In this document: positions 1-7,190 of the stretch, one piece after another
Layout of the letters: every line of letters begins with the position of its first letter
Position numbering within the stretch: the first letter of the stretch is position 1
NCBI GenBank assembly: GCA_013044065.1
Contig: JABEVA010000088.1
Coordinates: 1-11,590, forward strand
Source of the DNA: Phycisphaerae bacterium
Lineage (GTDB): Bacteria > Planctomycetota > Phycisphaerae > WQYP01
Length of the DNA stretch: 11,590 nucleotides
Reading direction: 5' to 3'
Program-made: the position numbers and the translations under genes
The notes under the pieces: model-generated
The model's input: the letters and a program-made list of their open reading frames with translations, nothing else
Told to the model about the DNA's origin: nothing
The model's database searches: none

Positions 1-2
1 AA

Positions 3-2420
3 GCCCGGGTGAAACGCGATGGTCAGTGGGCCACACCCCCCGCGCGGGAACTGGTGCCGGGCGATGTCATCCGCTTGCGGCTGGGCGATATTGTGCCGGC
101 GGATGCCCGCCTGCTGGGTGGCGATCCGATGGAGGTGGACCAATCGGCATTGACGGGCGAATCCCTACCCGCCGGCCGCAAAGCCGGCGAAGCGGTGTTT
201 TCAGGCTCTATCATTCGTCAGGGTGAAAGCGAGGCTCTGGTTTACGCCACCGGAGCCGACAGCTACTTCGGTAAGACGACGCAACTGGTGCAGGCTGCCC
301 ACACTGTCAGCCATTTTCAAAAAGCGGTTTTGAAGATCGGCAACTACCTCATCGTCCTTGCGGTAGGAATGGTGGGGTTGATTGTGATTGTTTCGCTGAT
401 CCGTGGCAACCCGATTCTCACTACCCTGCAATTCGCGCTGGTGCTGACCGTGGCAGCAATTCCTGTAGCGCTGCCGACGGTGTTGTCAGTGACGATGGCG
501 GTGGGCGCTCGCCTGCTGACCAAGAAACAGACTATTGTGAGCAAGTTGGTGGCCATTGAGGAACTGGCGGGGGTGGATACGCTGTGCTCGGACAAAACCG
601 GCACGCTGACCCAGAACAAACTGACGTTGGGCGATCCATTTAGCGTGGATCAGATCCCCGTCGAACAAGTGATTCTGGATGGGGCGCTGGCGTCGCGTAC
701 TGAAAATAACGACACCATTGATCTGGCGGTGATCGGTGGCCTGAAAAATAAAGATGCGCTTAAGGATTACCAGGTCACGCACTTCCAGCCGTTCGACCCG
801 GTACATAAACGCACCGAGGCGACGGTTAAGGGCAAGGATGGAAGGACCTTCAGGGTGACCAAAGGTGCCCCGCAGGTAATTTTAGCATTCGCGGCCAATG
901 TCGGGCAGGTGAAAACCGCCGTGGAAAAGGTGGTTAATGATTTCGCCGCGCGCGGCTTTCGTTCATTGGGCGTGGCCCGGGCCGAGGGCGACGGCCCGTG
1001 GCAATTTGTCGGCGTGTTGCCTTTGTTTGATCCGCCGCGGGAAGATGCCAAGGCCACCATCGCCGCGGCGGAGATGATGGGCTTGAAGGTCAAGATGGTT
1101 ACGGGTGATGCATTGGCCATCGCCCAGGAGACCGCCAGAAAATTGGGAATGGACACCAATATTCTCGATGCCGCCGGTCTGGGTGATTCAAAGAAGGATG
1201 AAAATGCACAGGTAGCCGAAGCCATCGCGAGGGCGGATGGATATGCTCAGGTGTTTCCCGAGCACAAATTCCACATTGTGGATGTGTTGCAAAAGCACGG
1301 GCACATCGTCGGTATGACCGGGGACGGTGTCAACGACGCCCCCGCCCTGAAGAAAGCCGACTGCGGCATCGCCGTTTCCGGCGCCACCGACGCAGCACGC
1401 GCTGCGGCATCCATCGTGCTGCTGACGCCCGGCCTGTCGGTCATTATCGACGCCATCAAGGAAAGCAGGAGAATTATCCAACGGATGAACAGCTATGCCA
1501 TTTATCGTATTGCCGAGACTCTGCGGGTGCTGTTGTTTATGACAGCGGCGATATTGTTTTTTAACTTTTTCCCGCTGACGGCGGTGATGATTGTGATGTT
1601 GGCGGTTCTCAACGATGGGGCCATTTTGTCTATTGCGTACGACAATGCGCGTTACAAAAAGCAACCTGAAGTCTGGAACATGCGACTGGTCTTGGGCATC
1701 GCCACGGTGTTGGGGGTTCTAGGCCCCATTGCCGCGTTCGGCCTGTTCTTTCTGGCTGACCGGGTCTTTCACATCGATCATAGACTGCTTCAGCCAATGA
1801 TGTATCTGATGCTTTCTGTGGCCGGAACCATGACGATTTATCTAACGCGCACGCGCGGCCCATTCTGGTCCATCCCACCGGCGCGAATTTTATGGATGGC
1901 TGTACTGGGTGCCCAAACCATCGCTACGCTTGTGGCTGTGTATGGGTTTCTTATGCCAGCGCTGGGTTGGGAATGGGCTGGCTTTGTTTGGGGCTATGCG
2001 GCAATTTGGGCGCTGGCCAGCGACCGTGTGAAGCTGCTGGCTTATCGCATTCTCGATCCAGTTAAGTCCGGTACTAAGCCCGGCGACCAAACGAAGGGGG
2101 CAGTTAAACCTGTGGCCCCAGCCTCCACTGGGCCTGATGCCAAAGCACCACCCACATCAGAGGTCCAGCCTACACCCGATACTCAATCCGAACCCGAACC
2201 TCCATCCAATGTTGGGCCGCCCGCTGATTTAACCCCACCGATCGCCAGGCGAGCCTTTGAAATCTACGAGCAGGGCGGCCGCCAACGCAATCGGGCAGAT
2301 CAGGACTGGGTGCGGGCGACACGCGATATTCAGCAAAGTGCGTCCAAAGCGGAATCCAAGCCCGATATTAAAATCCCAAAAAAACAGCCCCCCCCAATGA
2401 TTAAAGGAACTGTATTATGA
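3..2420 (+). CDS. Type IIIA P-type ATPase (probable H+ pump), 5'-truncated, with DUF2934-like C-terminal tail
   Basis: Integral membrane cation pump of the plasma-membrane H+-ATPase group, expected to hydrolyse ATP and export protons. The frame is open through the window's left edge. By alignment with the second ATPase about 115 N-terminal residues (N-domain, M1, M2) are missing, so the GTG at 9 is not the true start. Counting from that GTG: TGES 49-52 (actuator), DKTGTLT with the phosphorylated Asp195, KGA 285-287 (nucleotide binding), TGD 365-367, TGDGVND 437-443. Membrane segments follow at about 110-131, 138-165, 501-520, 524-543 and four more to ~675. M5 has Arg506 and M6 has LNDG with Asp536, equivalent to the proton-binding Asp and the M5 Arg of plant/fungal H+-ATPases. 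After M10 comes a Pro/Thr/Glu-rich linker (~685-744), then residues 745-775 resembling DUF2934 (IARRAFEIYEQGGR, later DW and A-TRDI). The stop overlaps the next gene by 4 bases. Family certain; ion inferred. Confidence 0.95.
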   Translation, partial: ARVKRDGQWATPPARELVPGDVIRLRLGDIVPADARLLGGDPMEVDQSALTGESLPAGRKAGEAVFSGSIIRQGESEALVYATGADSYFGKTTQLVQAAHTVSHFQKAVLKIGNYLIVLAVGMVGLIVIVSLIRGNPILTTLQFALVLTVAAIPVALPTVLSVTMAVGARLLTKKQTIVSKLVAIEELAGVDTLCSDKTGTLTQNKLTLGDPFSVDQIPVEQVILDGALASRTENNDTIDLAVIGGLKNKDALKDYQVTHFQPFDPVHKRTEATVKGKDGRTFRVTKGAPQVILAFAANVGQVKTAVEKVVNDFAARGFRSLGVARAEGDGPWQFVGVLPLFDPPREDAKATIAAAEMMGLKVKMVTGDALAIAQETARKLGMDTNILDAAGLGDSKKDENAQVAEAIARADGYAQVFPEHKFHIVDVLQKHGHIVGMTGDGVNDAPALKKADCGIAVSGATDAARAAASIVLLTPGLSVIIDAIKESRRIIQRMNSYAIYRIAETLRVLLFMTAAILFFNFFPLTAVMIVMLAVLNDGAILSIAYDNARYKKQPEVWNMRLVLGIATVLGVLGPIAAFGLFFLADRVFHIDHRLLQPMMYLMLSVAGTMTIYLTRTRGPFWSIPPARILWMAVLGAQTIATLVAVYGFLMPALGWEWAGFVWGYAAIWALASDRVKLLAYRILDPVKSGTKPGDQTKGAVKPVAPASTGPDAKAPPTSEVQPTPDTQSEPEPPSNVGPPADLTPPIARRAFEIYEQGGRQRNRADQDWVRATRDIQQSASKAESKPDIKIPKKQPPPMIKGTVL
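2236..2340 (+). other. DUF2934-like segment encoded at the ATPase C-terminus
   Basis: This stretch of the first ATPase gene encodes a short, probably helical segment of about 31 residues. Its spacing matches the DUF2934 pattern as I know it: I-A--A--IY---GR, a charged stretch, then DW--A---I. It is separated from the last membrane helix by about 60 residues rich in Pro, Thr, Glu and Ala, which should be a disordered cytoplasmic tether. The match is by eye, with no profile score. The function of DUF2934 is not known. By position it could act like the autoinhibitory R-domain of plant and fungal H+-ATPases, but that is speculation. Confidence 0.6.
2403..2420 (+). promoter_or_regulatory. RBS and ATGA stop/start overlap coupling ATPase and dehydrogenase
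   Basis: AAAGGA at 2403-2408 lies eight bases before ATG 2417. That ATG shares bases with the TGA stop (2418-2420) of the upstream ATPase. This 4-base overlap is the usual sign of translational coupling within one mRNA, and it fixes the dehydrogenase start. Confidence 0.85.
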
Positions 2421-3454
2421 AAGCACTTGTATATGGTGGACCAAACAAGAAGTCCCTGGAAGACCGGCCCAAGCCCGTCATCGCCGCACCCACCGACGTG
2501 ATCGTGCGCGTCACACGCACCACCATCTGCGGCACGGACCTGCACATCCTCAAAGGCGATGTGGCCACCTGCCAACCGGGGCGCATCCTGGGCCATGAAG
2601 GCGTAGGCGTGGTGGAGACCATCGGGCCTGCCATTACGGCTTTCAAGCCGGGCGACCATGTGCTGGTATCCTGCATCAGCTCCTGCGGCAGGTGCGAATA
2701 CTGCCGCAGAGCAATGTTTTCTCATTGCATCACCGGCGGCTGGATCCTCGGCAACACCATCGACGGAATGCAGGCCGAATTCGTCCGCATCCCACATGCG
2801 GATACCAGTTTGTATCACATTCCACCGGGACTCGATGAGGCATCGTTGGTGATGTTAAGCGATATTCTGCCGACAGGTTTTGAATGTGGCGTTCTCAACG
2901 GCAGAGTGCAGCCCGGATCAACCGTGGTGATTGTCGGAGCGGGTCCGGTGGGTCTGGCCGCACTGCTTACGGCGAAGTTCTACACGCCGGCCCTCATCAT
3001 CATGGTCGATAGGGATAAAAACCGATTGAAAATATCCAAACGCCTGGGAGCGGACATCACCGTGAACAACTCAGGTGGTAAGGCGGCCGAAGCGATTATG
3101 CCTGTCACCGGTGGGCGTGGCGCGGACACGGTGATTGAGGCGGTCGGTATTCCAGCTACGTTCAGCTTGTGTCAGGATGTGGTGGCACCGGGCGGCATCA
3201 TCGCCAACGTCGGCGTACATGGCCTGAAGGTTGATCTGCATTTAGAGCGGCTGTGGATGCAAAATATCTCGATTACCACCCGCCTGGTGGATACGGTCTC
3301 AACGCCGCTGTTGATCAAGACCGTCCAATCCGGCAAAATCTCCCCTGCGGTCCTGATTACCCACCACTTCAAGCTGGATCAAATGATCGAAGCGTACGAT
3401 ACGTTTGCAAGTGCGGCCACAACCAAGGCTCTCAAGGTGGTGATTGAAATGTAA
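2417..3454 (+). CDS. Zinc-dependent medium-chain alcohol dehydrogenase
   Basis: A 345-residue NAD(P)-dependent alcohol dehydrogenase of the zinc MDR superfamily, full length for the family and soluble. It should interconvert an alcohol and an aldehyde or ketone. Catalytic zinc ligands are visible as Cys38 (ICGTDLH), His60-Glu61 (GHEGVG) and probably Asp149 (LSDILPTGF). The structural zinc site is Cys90, Cys93, Cys96 and Cys104. The Rossmann fold has GAGPVG at 174-179, and the acidic residue ending the next strand (Asp198 in IIMVDRD) favours NAD over NADP. The overall sequence recalls the class II-type alcohol dehydrogenases related to formaldehyde dehydrogenases in the cd08286-like group, but the substrate cannot be read from sequence. 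It is translationally coupled to the upstream proton pump, and a second pump lies 477 bases downstream. This links redox metabolism to proton export by context only. Family is firm; specificity is open. Confidence 0.93.
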   Translation: MKALVYGGPNKKSLEDRPKPVIAAPTDVIVRVTRTTICGTDLHILKGDVATCQPGRILGHEGVGVVETIGPAITAFKPGDHVLVSCISSCGRCEYCRRAMFSHCITGGWILGNTIDGMQAEFVRIPHADTSLYHIPPGLDEASLVMLSDILPTGFECGVLNGRVQPGSTVVIVGAGPVGLAALLTAKFYTPALIIMVDRDKNRLKISKRLGADITVNNSGGKAAEAIMPVTGGRGADTVIEAVGIPATFSLCQDVVAPGGIIANVGVHGLKVDLHLERLWMQNISITTRLVDTVSTPLLIKTVQSGKISPAVLITHHFKLDQMIEAYDTFASAATTKALKVVIEM

Positions 3455-3527
3455 CTGCGGGCTTTCCAGGGAGTTTCACGATTCGCTTTTCGTAGATGCA
3501 TGTAATTTAAGGCGGCTCTCGTGCGCT

Positions 3528-3548
3528 GTGCTTAACCACCGGAAGCAC
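3528..3548 (+). repeat. Short inverted repeat (hairpin) upstream of the His-rich gene
   Basis: GTGCTT (3528-3533) and AAGCAC (3543-3548) are perfect 6-base arms around a 9-base loop, 31 bases before the next start codon. No T-run follows, so it is unlikely to be an intrinsic terminator. It may be an mRNA structure in the leader. The rest of the 125-base gap shows no clear promoter. Confidence 0.35.
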
Positions 3549-3579
3549 GTAACAATAATTTAAAGGAAAGGTATACCGT

Positions 3580-3816
3580 ATGAATGATGCTCACCATAGC
3601 CATCAGCACCAGCGTCAGGAGCATGAAAAAGACCATCAGCACCATGGGGCGGATGTCTCAGGGCCATACTGGAAGCGGATTCATCGCGACTGGCGGTTTT
3701 GGATAGCGCTGCTGTTAATGTTGGGTGCGATGGCCGCTTATTTATTCTCAGATGATGAGGTTTTTCGCTCCGCCGGAACACCGCAACAGCCCGTTCCGGC
3801 ACTGGGCGGTTCGTGA
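3580..3816 (+). CDS. Small His-rich single-span membrane protein
   Basis: A 78-residue protein with good start evidence: AAAGGAAAGG at 3562-3571, eight bases before ATG. The N-terminus is strikingly His-rich, with 8 His in the first 22 residues plus His35. One hydrophobic helix follows at about 38-56 (WRFWIALLLMLGAMAAYLF), preceded by basic/aromatic residues (YWKRIHRDWRF) and followed by SDDE and a Pro/Gln-rich tail. By the positive-inside rule the His-rich part should face the cytoplasm. I recall similar short proteins of the 'YWK-H-DWRFW...SDD' type in various bacteria without a known role. The His cluster could bind Zn, Ni, Cu or Co. Because it lies between two P-type ATPases it may be a pump-associated subunit or metal sensor, but this is inference. 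It is 125 bases after the dehydrogenase and 115 before the next ATPase, so probably in the same transcript. Confidence 0.8.
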   Translation: MNDAHHSHQHQRQEHEKDHQHHGADVSGPYWKRIHRDWRFWIALLLMLGAMAAYLFSDDEVFRSAGTPQQPVPALGGS

Positions 3817-3904
3817 AATGCCTGGCACGGCTGTGGCCGTAACCAAAGCGCTCCGCCCGGGCCGCGATTGAGATTGGCTTGCTCGGGTGGGAAAAATAAC
3901 AAGT

Positions 3905-3939
3905 AAGGTGGTCATGTGATGGATCTGATCCATGAATAG
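3905..3939 (+). promoter_or_regulatory. Leader with displaced RBS and overlapping mini-ORFs before the second ATPase
   Basis: The only Shine-Dalgarno-like sequence, AAGGTGG (3905-3911), is 20 bases before the ATPase start at 3932, too far for direct use. It is well placed (7 bases) for ATG 3919, which opens a six-codon ORF, MDLIHE, ending in TAG at 3937-3939 and overlapping the ATPase ATG in another frame. A start-stop ATGTGA also sits at 3914-3919. The ATPase frame has a TGA at 3926, so 3932 is its first possible ATG. The arrangement suggests start by re-initiation or termination-coupled translation. Confidence 0.4.
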
Positions 3940-6277
3940 TCCCACACCCACAAAAAATATGCCCGCCATTCCCCCAGTAGCCGGGGCCAAAGGTCTTTCG
4001 GCGCAGGAGGCGGCCCAGCGGCTGAAAAAATTCGGTCCCAATGCTATTGCCAAACCCAACCCGCATCCCATTCGCGAATTTCTAATCACGTTCTGGGCAC
4101 CCGTTCCGTGGATGCTGGAGGTTACTTTTGTGCTCGAAATATCCCTGGGCAAGCCGGTTGAAGCCATTATTATTGCCCTGTTGCTGATCGGTAATGCCGT
4201 GCTGGGCTTTGTGGAAGAGGGCAAAGCCCAGGCCGCTTTGGATATTCTCCGCCAGCGCCTGGAAATTAATGCCCGCGTGCTGCGCGATGGCCAATGGCAG
4301 TCTGTGCCCGCCGGCGACATTGTTCCCGGAGATTGCATCTATCTGCGTATGGGCGATATGGTTCCCGCCGATGCCCATCTGGTTCAGGGCAATATAGAAG
4401 TGGACCAATCAGCCCTGACCGGAGAATCCGCTCCGGTCGAATTGGCTCCGGACGGTGATGCCCGTTCGGGCAGCGTGGTGAAGCGCGGCGAGGCGGCTGC
4501 GGAAGTTACCGCCACCGGAGCGAAAAGCTTTTTTGGAAAAACCGCGGAACTGGTCCGCAGTGCCAAAACCGTTGGCCACATGGAGCAGATTATTTTTTCC
4601 ATCGTCAAATATCTTCTGGTCATGGATGGGGCGCTGGTGGCTGTTGTCTTGATCTATGCCTTCTCCGTAGGCATGGCTTGGTCCGTGATTTTGCCCTTCG
4701 CCTTGATTTTACTGGTGGCCTCCGTGCCCGTGGCGCTGCCGGCCACTTTTACGCTGGCCCAGGCAACGGCTTCCCTGGAAATGGCGGACAACAATGTACT
4801 GGTGACGCGGCTGTCGGCCATTCAGGAATTGGCCGGTATGCAGCAACTTTGCTGCGATAAAACCGGCACGCTGACCCTGAACCAATTGACGCTGGAAAAA
4901 GTGCAGCCGCTCAATGGTGTCACCGAGCCGGATGTGCTGGCCTTTGCCGCGCAAACGTGCGATGCCGGCACGCAGGATCCCATTGATATGGCCATTCTTA
5001 AAAAATATCAGGAAAGCCCCGTTGCCGACTTCCATTGGAAACGCCAGAAGCTGATTCCATTTGACCCGGCTACCAAGCGCGCCGAGGCGGATTTGGAGCT
5101 GGATGGCAAAAAGGCCCGGACGATGAAAGGGGCTGCCGCCACTTTGGTGGCCTTGTGTAAAAATACGGGCGATGTGCTTAAACAGGCCGAGGCCTTGGCT
5201 GCCCAGGGCAACCGTGTGATGGGTGTGGCGGCACAAACCGATGGCGAACTCAAATTGATTGGCTTGCTTTCCCTGCGCGATCCACCCCGTCCGGAATCAC
5301 ATGCTACCATCGCCAGATTGCAACATTTGGGCATCCGTGTGCGAATGGTCACCGGAGACAGCCAAACCACCGCCCAAGCCATTTCTGCCCAACTGGGCAT
5401 CGGCAATAAATCGGCGGATCGTTCGGCCATCGAAAAGGGCCAACTGAATGCGGATGTGTTTGCCGGGGTATTTCCAGAGGACAAAATTGCTTTGGTCCGG
5501 AAGCTTCAGAGCCAGCATATTATTACCGGCATGACCGGCGATGGCGTTAATGACGCCCCGGCTCTCAAGCAGGCGGAAGTCGGAATTGCCGTTTCTAACG
5601 CCACCGATGTGGCTCGTTCCGCAGCCAGCCTGGTGTTGACCAAGCCCGGAATTTCCCATCTCCCGGATGCGGTCAATATCGGACGCAAGGTATACCGGCT
5701 CATGCTTACGTATACCACCAATAAAATCACCAAAACTATTCAGGTGGCACTGTTTTTGAGCTTGGGGTTGCTCATCACCGGCCAACTGGTCACCACACCC
5801 CGGCTGGTATTGCTGCTGCTGTTTGCCAATGATTTTGTCACCATGTCGCTGGCCAGCGATCGGGTAACGCCATCCCAACATCCGGACCGCTGGAATGTGC
5901 GAATTTTAATGGAATCGTCGGGCGTGATTGCGATGTCCTGGCTGTTGTATTGTTTTGCGGTGTTTTATGTAGGGCGACATTTCCTGCCGTTACCCGCCAC
6001 GCAAACGCTGGTCTTTCTAGCCTTGGTGTTCAGCGGCCTGGCTACGGTGTATCTGGTGCGCGAAACGCGCGCGTTCTGGAAATCCCGTCCGGGAACATTT
6101 TTGCTCTGGGCCACGGTCGGGGATGTGGTGGTGGTGTCGGCGATGGCGACCTTCGGCATTTTGATGGCACCGGTGCCCGTGGTGATGGTGGCGGTTTTAT
6201 TGAGTGCAACCATTGGCATGATGCTGGTGCTGGATTTGGTCAAGCGACCGCTCTTAAAACGCCTCTCCAGCACATGA
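3932..6277 (+). CDS. Type IIIA P-type ATPase (H+-ATPase-like), complete, paralogue of the first
   Basis: A complete 781-residue cation pump of the plasma-membrane H+-ATPase group. The cation-ATPase N-domain is at 20-45 (LSAQEAAQRLKKFGPNAI), followed by the WAPVPWMLE motif before M1. M2 has Asn88 in GNAVLGFVEE, aligning with the gating Asn of plant pumps. Then TGES 163-166, M4 VPVALPATF 266-273, phosphorylated Asp309 in DKTGTLT, KGA 399-401, TGD 474-476, TGDGVND 535-541, M6 AND with Asp634, and four further helices ending at ~770. Unlike the first ATPase it has no C-terminal extension, and it has Gln604 where the first pump and plant/fungal pumps have the M5 Arg. It also reads NDF, not NDG, in M6. 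The catalytic cycle residues are intact, so it should be active; coupling or ion preference may differ. It is the last gene of the + strand cluster, and no clear terminator follows. Confidence 0.95.
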   Translation: MNSPTPTKNMPAIPPVAGAKGLSAQEAAQRLKKFGPNAIAKPNPHPIREFLITFWAPVPWMLEVTFVLEISLGKPVEAIIIALLLIGNAVLGFVEEGKAQAALDILRQRLEINARVLRDGQWQSVPAGDIVPGDCIYLRMGDMVPADAHLVQGNIEVDQSALTGESAPVELAPDGDARSGSVVKRGEAAAEVTATGAKSFFGKTAELVRSAKTVGHMEQIIFSIVKYLLVMDGALVAVVLIYAFSVGMAWSVILPFALILLVASVPVALPATFTLAQATASLEMADNNVLVTRLSAIQELAGMQQLCCDKTGTLTLNQLTLEKVQPLNGVTEPDVLAFAAQTCDAGTQDPIDMAILKKYQESPVADFHWKRQKLIPFDPATKRAEADLELDGKKARTMKGAAATLVALCKNTGDVLKQAEALAAQGNRVMGVAAQTDGELKLIGLLSLRDPPRPESHATIARLQHLGIRVRMVTGDSQTTAQAISAQLGIGNKSADRSAIEKGQLNADVFAGVFPEDKIALVRKLQSQHIITGMTGDGVNDAPALKQAEVGIAVSNATDVARSAASLVLTKPGISHLPDAVNIGRKVYRLMLTYTTNKITKTIQVALFLSLGLLITGQLVTTPRLVLLLLFANDFVTMSLASDRVTPSQHPDRWNVRILMESSGVIAMSWLLYCFAVFYVGRHFLPLPATQTLVFLALVFSGLATVYLVRETRAFWKSRPGTFLLWATVGDVVVVSAMATFGILMAPVPVVMVAVLLSATIGMMLVLDLVKRPLLKRLSST

Positions 6278-6342
6278 GGATGGAGCCTCGGCGGGAAAAC
6301 TCCGTATCTTTTCCTCCAGAAAGGCTCGGCGAGCCAGCGGTA

Positions 6343-6378
6343 ACTTGACAGTTCAAGTCCTATAAATTATTGTAGAAT
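6343..6378 (+). promoter_or_regulatory. Sigma70-type promoter with 16-bp dyad over the -35 box
   Basis: TTGACA at 6345-6350 is a consensus -35. TATTGT at 6368-6373, 17 bases on, is a fair -10; TAGAAT at 6373-6378 is a weaker alternative with 22-base spacing. The region is AT-rich against GC-richer flanks. ACTTGA (6343-6348), a CAGT spacer and TCAAGT (6353-6358) form a perfect 16-base dyad covering the -35, as expected for a repressor or activator site. It would drive the exported-protein gene at 6477 with a leader of about 95-100 bases. Confidence 0.55.
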
Positions 6379-6409
6379 TGTAACGTGTGGGCTGATCAAA
6401 ACGGTGTTT

Positions 6410-6428
6410 CCGCTTGGTTGCCAAGCGG
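6410..6428 (+). repeat. Perfect 8-bp stem-loop in the leader of the exported-protein gene
   Basis: CCGCTTGG (6410-6417), loop TTG, and CCAAGCGG (6421-6428) form a perfect hairpin in the predicted 5' leader, about 50 bases before the start codon. No T-run follows, so it is more likely an mRNA-stability or regulatory structure than a terminator. Confidence 0.5.
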
Positions 6429-6476
6429 TGCCAAAGGCCAATCATGAGTCGCCGTCATCTATGCAGGAGATTCCTT

Positions 6477-7190
6477 ATGTCAGTGCGTTCATTTTTAGCT
6501 GGCGTTACCGCCGCAGCATTGCTTGGCGTATCGGTGGTTCATGCGGCCACTAACTTAAAGACACCGTTGGGGGCCTTGCGCACCTACGCGGAAGCTATTC
6601 ACGCCCAAAGCGTTGCCCATGCCATGGCCTGTGTCAGCAGCACCGGCAAACGCGAAAAAGCGGTGGTGAAGTCCATGTTGACCGTGATGGTGGCCAATGA
6701 GCATTTGTCTAAAATTGCCGTGGCCAAGCTGGGGCCGCCAACCACTCGTGGCGGCAAGGAATTGGCCAGCGCCTCCAGCGGTTACAAGGCCATGCAGGCC
6801 AAGCTCAAAAAGGCCAAGGTGAACATTAAGGGCACCCAAGCCACCATCACGATGCCGGCGCCAACGGGCACCAAAGCGGGCCAAACCGGCAAACTGTATT
6901 TTAAGAAAATTGGTACGGACTGGAAAATTGATGGTGAAAAGCTGTTTCATCTTGCAGCCGTGAAAAAAATCCCGGCCAAGGAACTGGCCACAAGGTTGGA
7001 AATGAGTAATCGGATGGCGGGGGCCTTTAACGCTGCGGCCGACGATATCCAAACAGGTAAGGTAAAAACATGGAAACAACTGCACAAGGATGTTTACATG
7101 AAAATGATGGCTGCGATGGGTATGGGCGGTGCCCCAGCCAATAACGGTGCTACGGGCGGTGGGCCGGCTGGTGGCGGCGTGGGCAAGTAA
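6477..7190 (+). CDS. Small exported protein, possibly NTF2-like fold, Gly-rich tail
   Basis: A 237-residue protein. The frame is open upstream to TTG 6414, but ATG 6477 is preferred: AGGAGA lies at 6465-6470, six bases upstream, and a textbook Sec signal peptide starts there (MSVRSFLAGVTAAALLGVSVVHA, split here as residues 1-20 plus VHA, cleavage after Ala23). The mature part begins TPLGALRTYAEAIHAQSVAHAMACV and later has a YFKKIGTDWKIDGEK strand at about 141-155. These two features recall NTF2-like/DUF4878-type domains, where an N-terminal helix set packs on a curved sheet ending in a dgWKId strand. A Lys-rich middle (~104-117) and a Met-rich helix (208-216) precede a low-complexity Gly/Ala/Asn tail (217-237). 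Expected location is the periplasm. No catalytic residues are recognised and the function is unknown. It has its own promoter and probably its own terminator, so it is not simply part of the ATPase operon. Confidence 0.85.
   Translation: MSVRSFLAGVTAAALLGVSVVHAATNLKTPLGALRTYAEAIHAQSVAHAMACVSSTGKREKAVVKSMLTVMVANEHLSKIAVAKLGPPTTRGGKELASASSGYKAMQAKLKKAKVNIKGTQATITMPAPTGTKAGQTGKLYFKKIGTDWKIDGEKLFHLAAVKKIPAKELATRLEMSNRMAGAFNAAADDIQTGKVKTWKQLHKDVYMKMMAAMGMGGAPANNGATGGGPAGGGVGK

Noticed and set aside
3827..3840. ACGGC-TGTG-GCCGT hairpin after the His-rich gene as a terminator
   Set aside because: The stem is only 5 bp and no T-run follows; the second ATPase probably remains in the same transcript.
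6343..6361. GTTCAAGTCC resembling a tRNA T-loop
   Set aside because: The flanking bases do not form the 5-bp T stem, no acceptor stem or CCA-like end follows, and no cloverleaf can be built upstream. The match is better explained by the dyad at the promoter.
6414..6476. Upstream TTG 6414 or ATG 6444 starts for the exported protein
   Set aside because: They would put a charged extension before the signal peptide, lack an RBS, and 6414 lies inside the leader hairpin. ATG 6477 has AGGAGA and a standard signal peptide.
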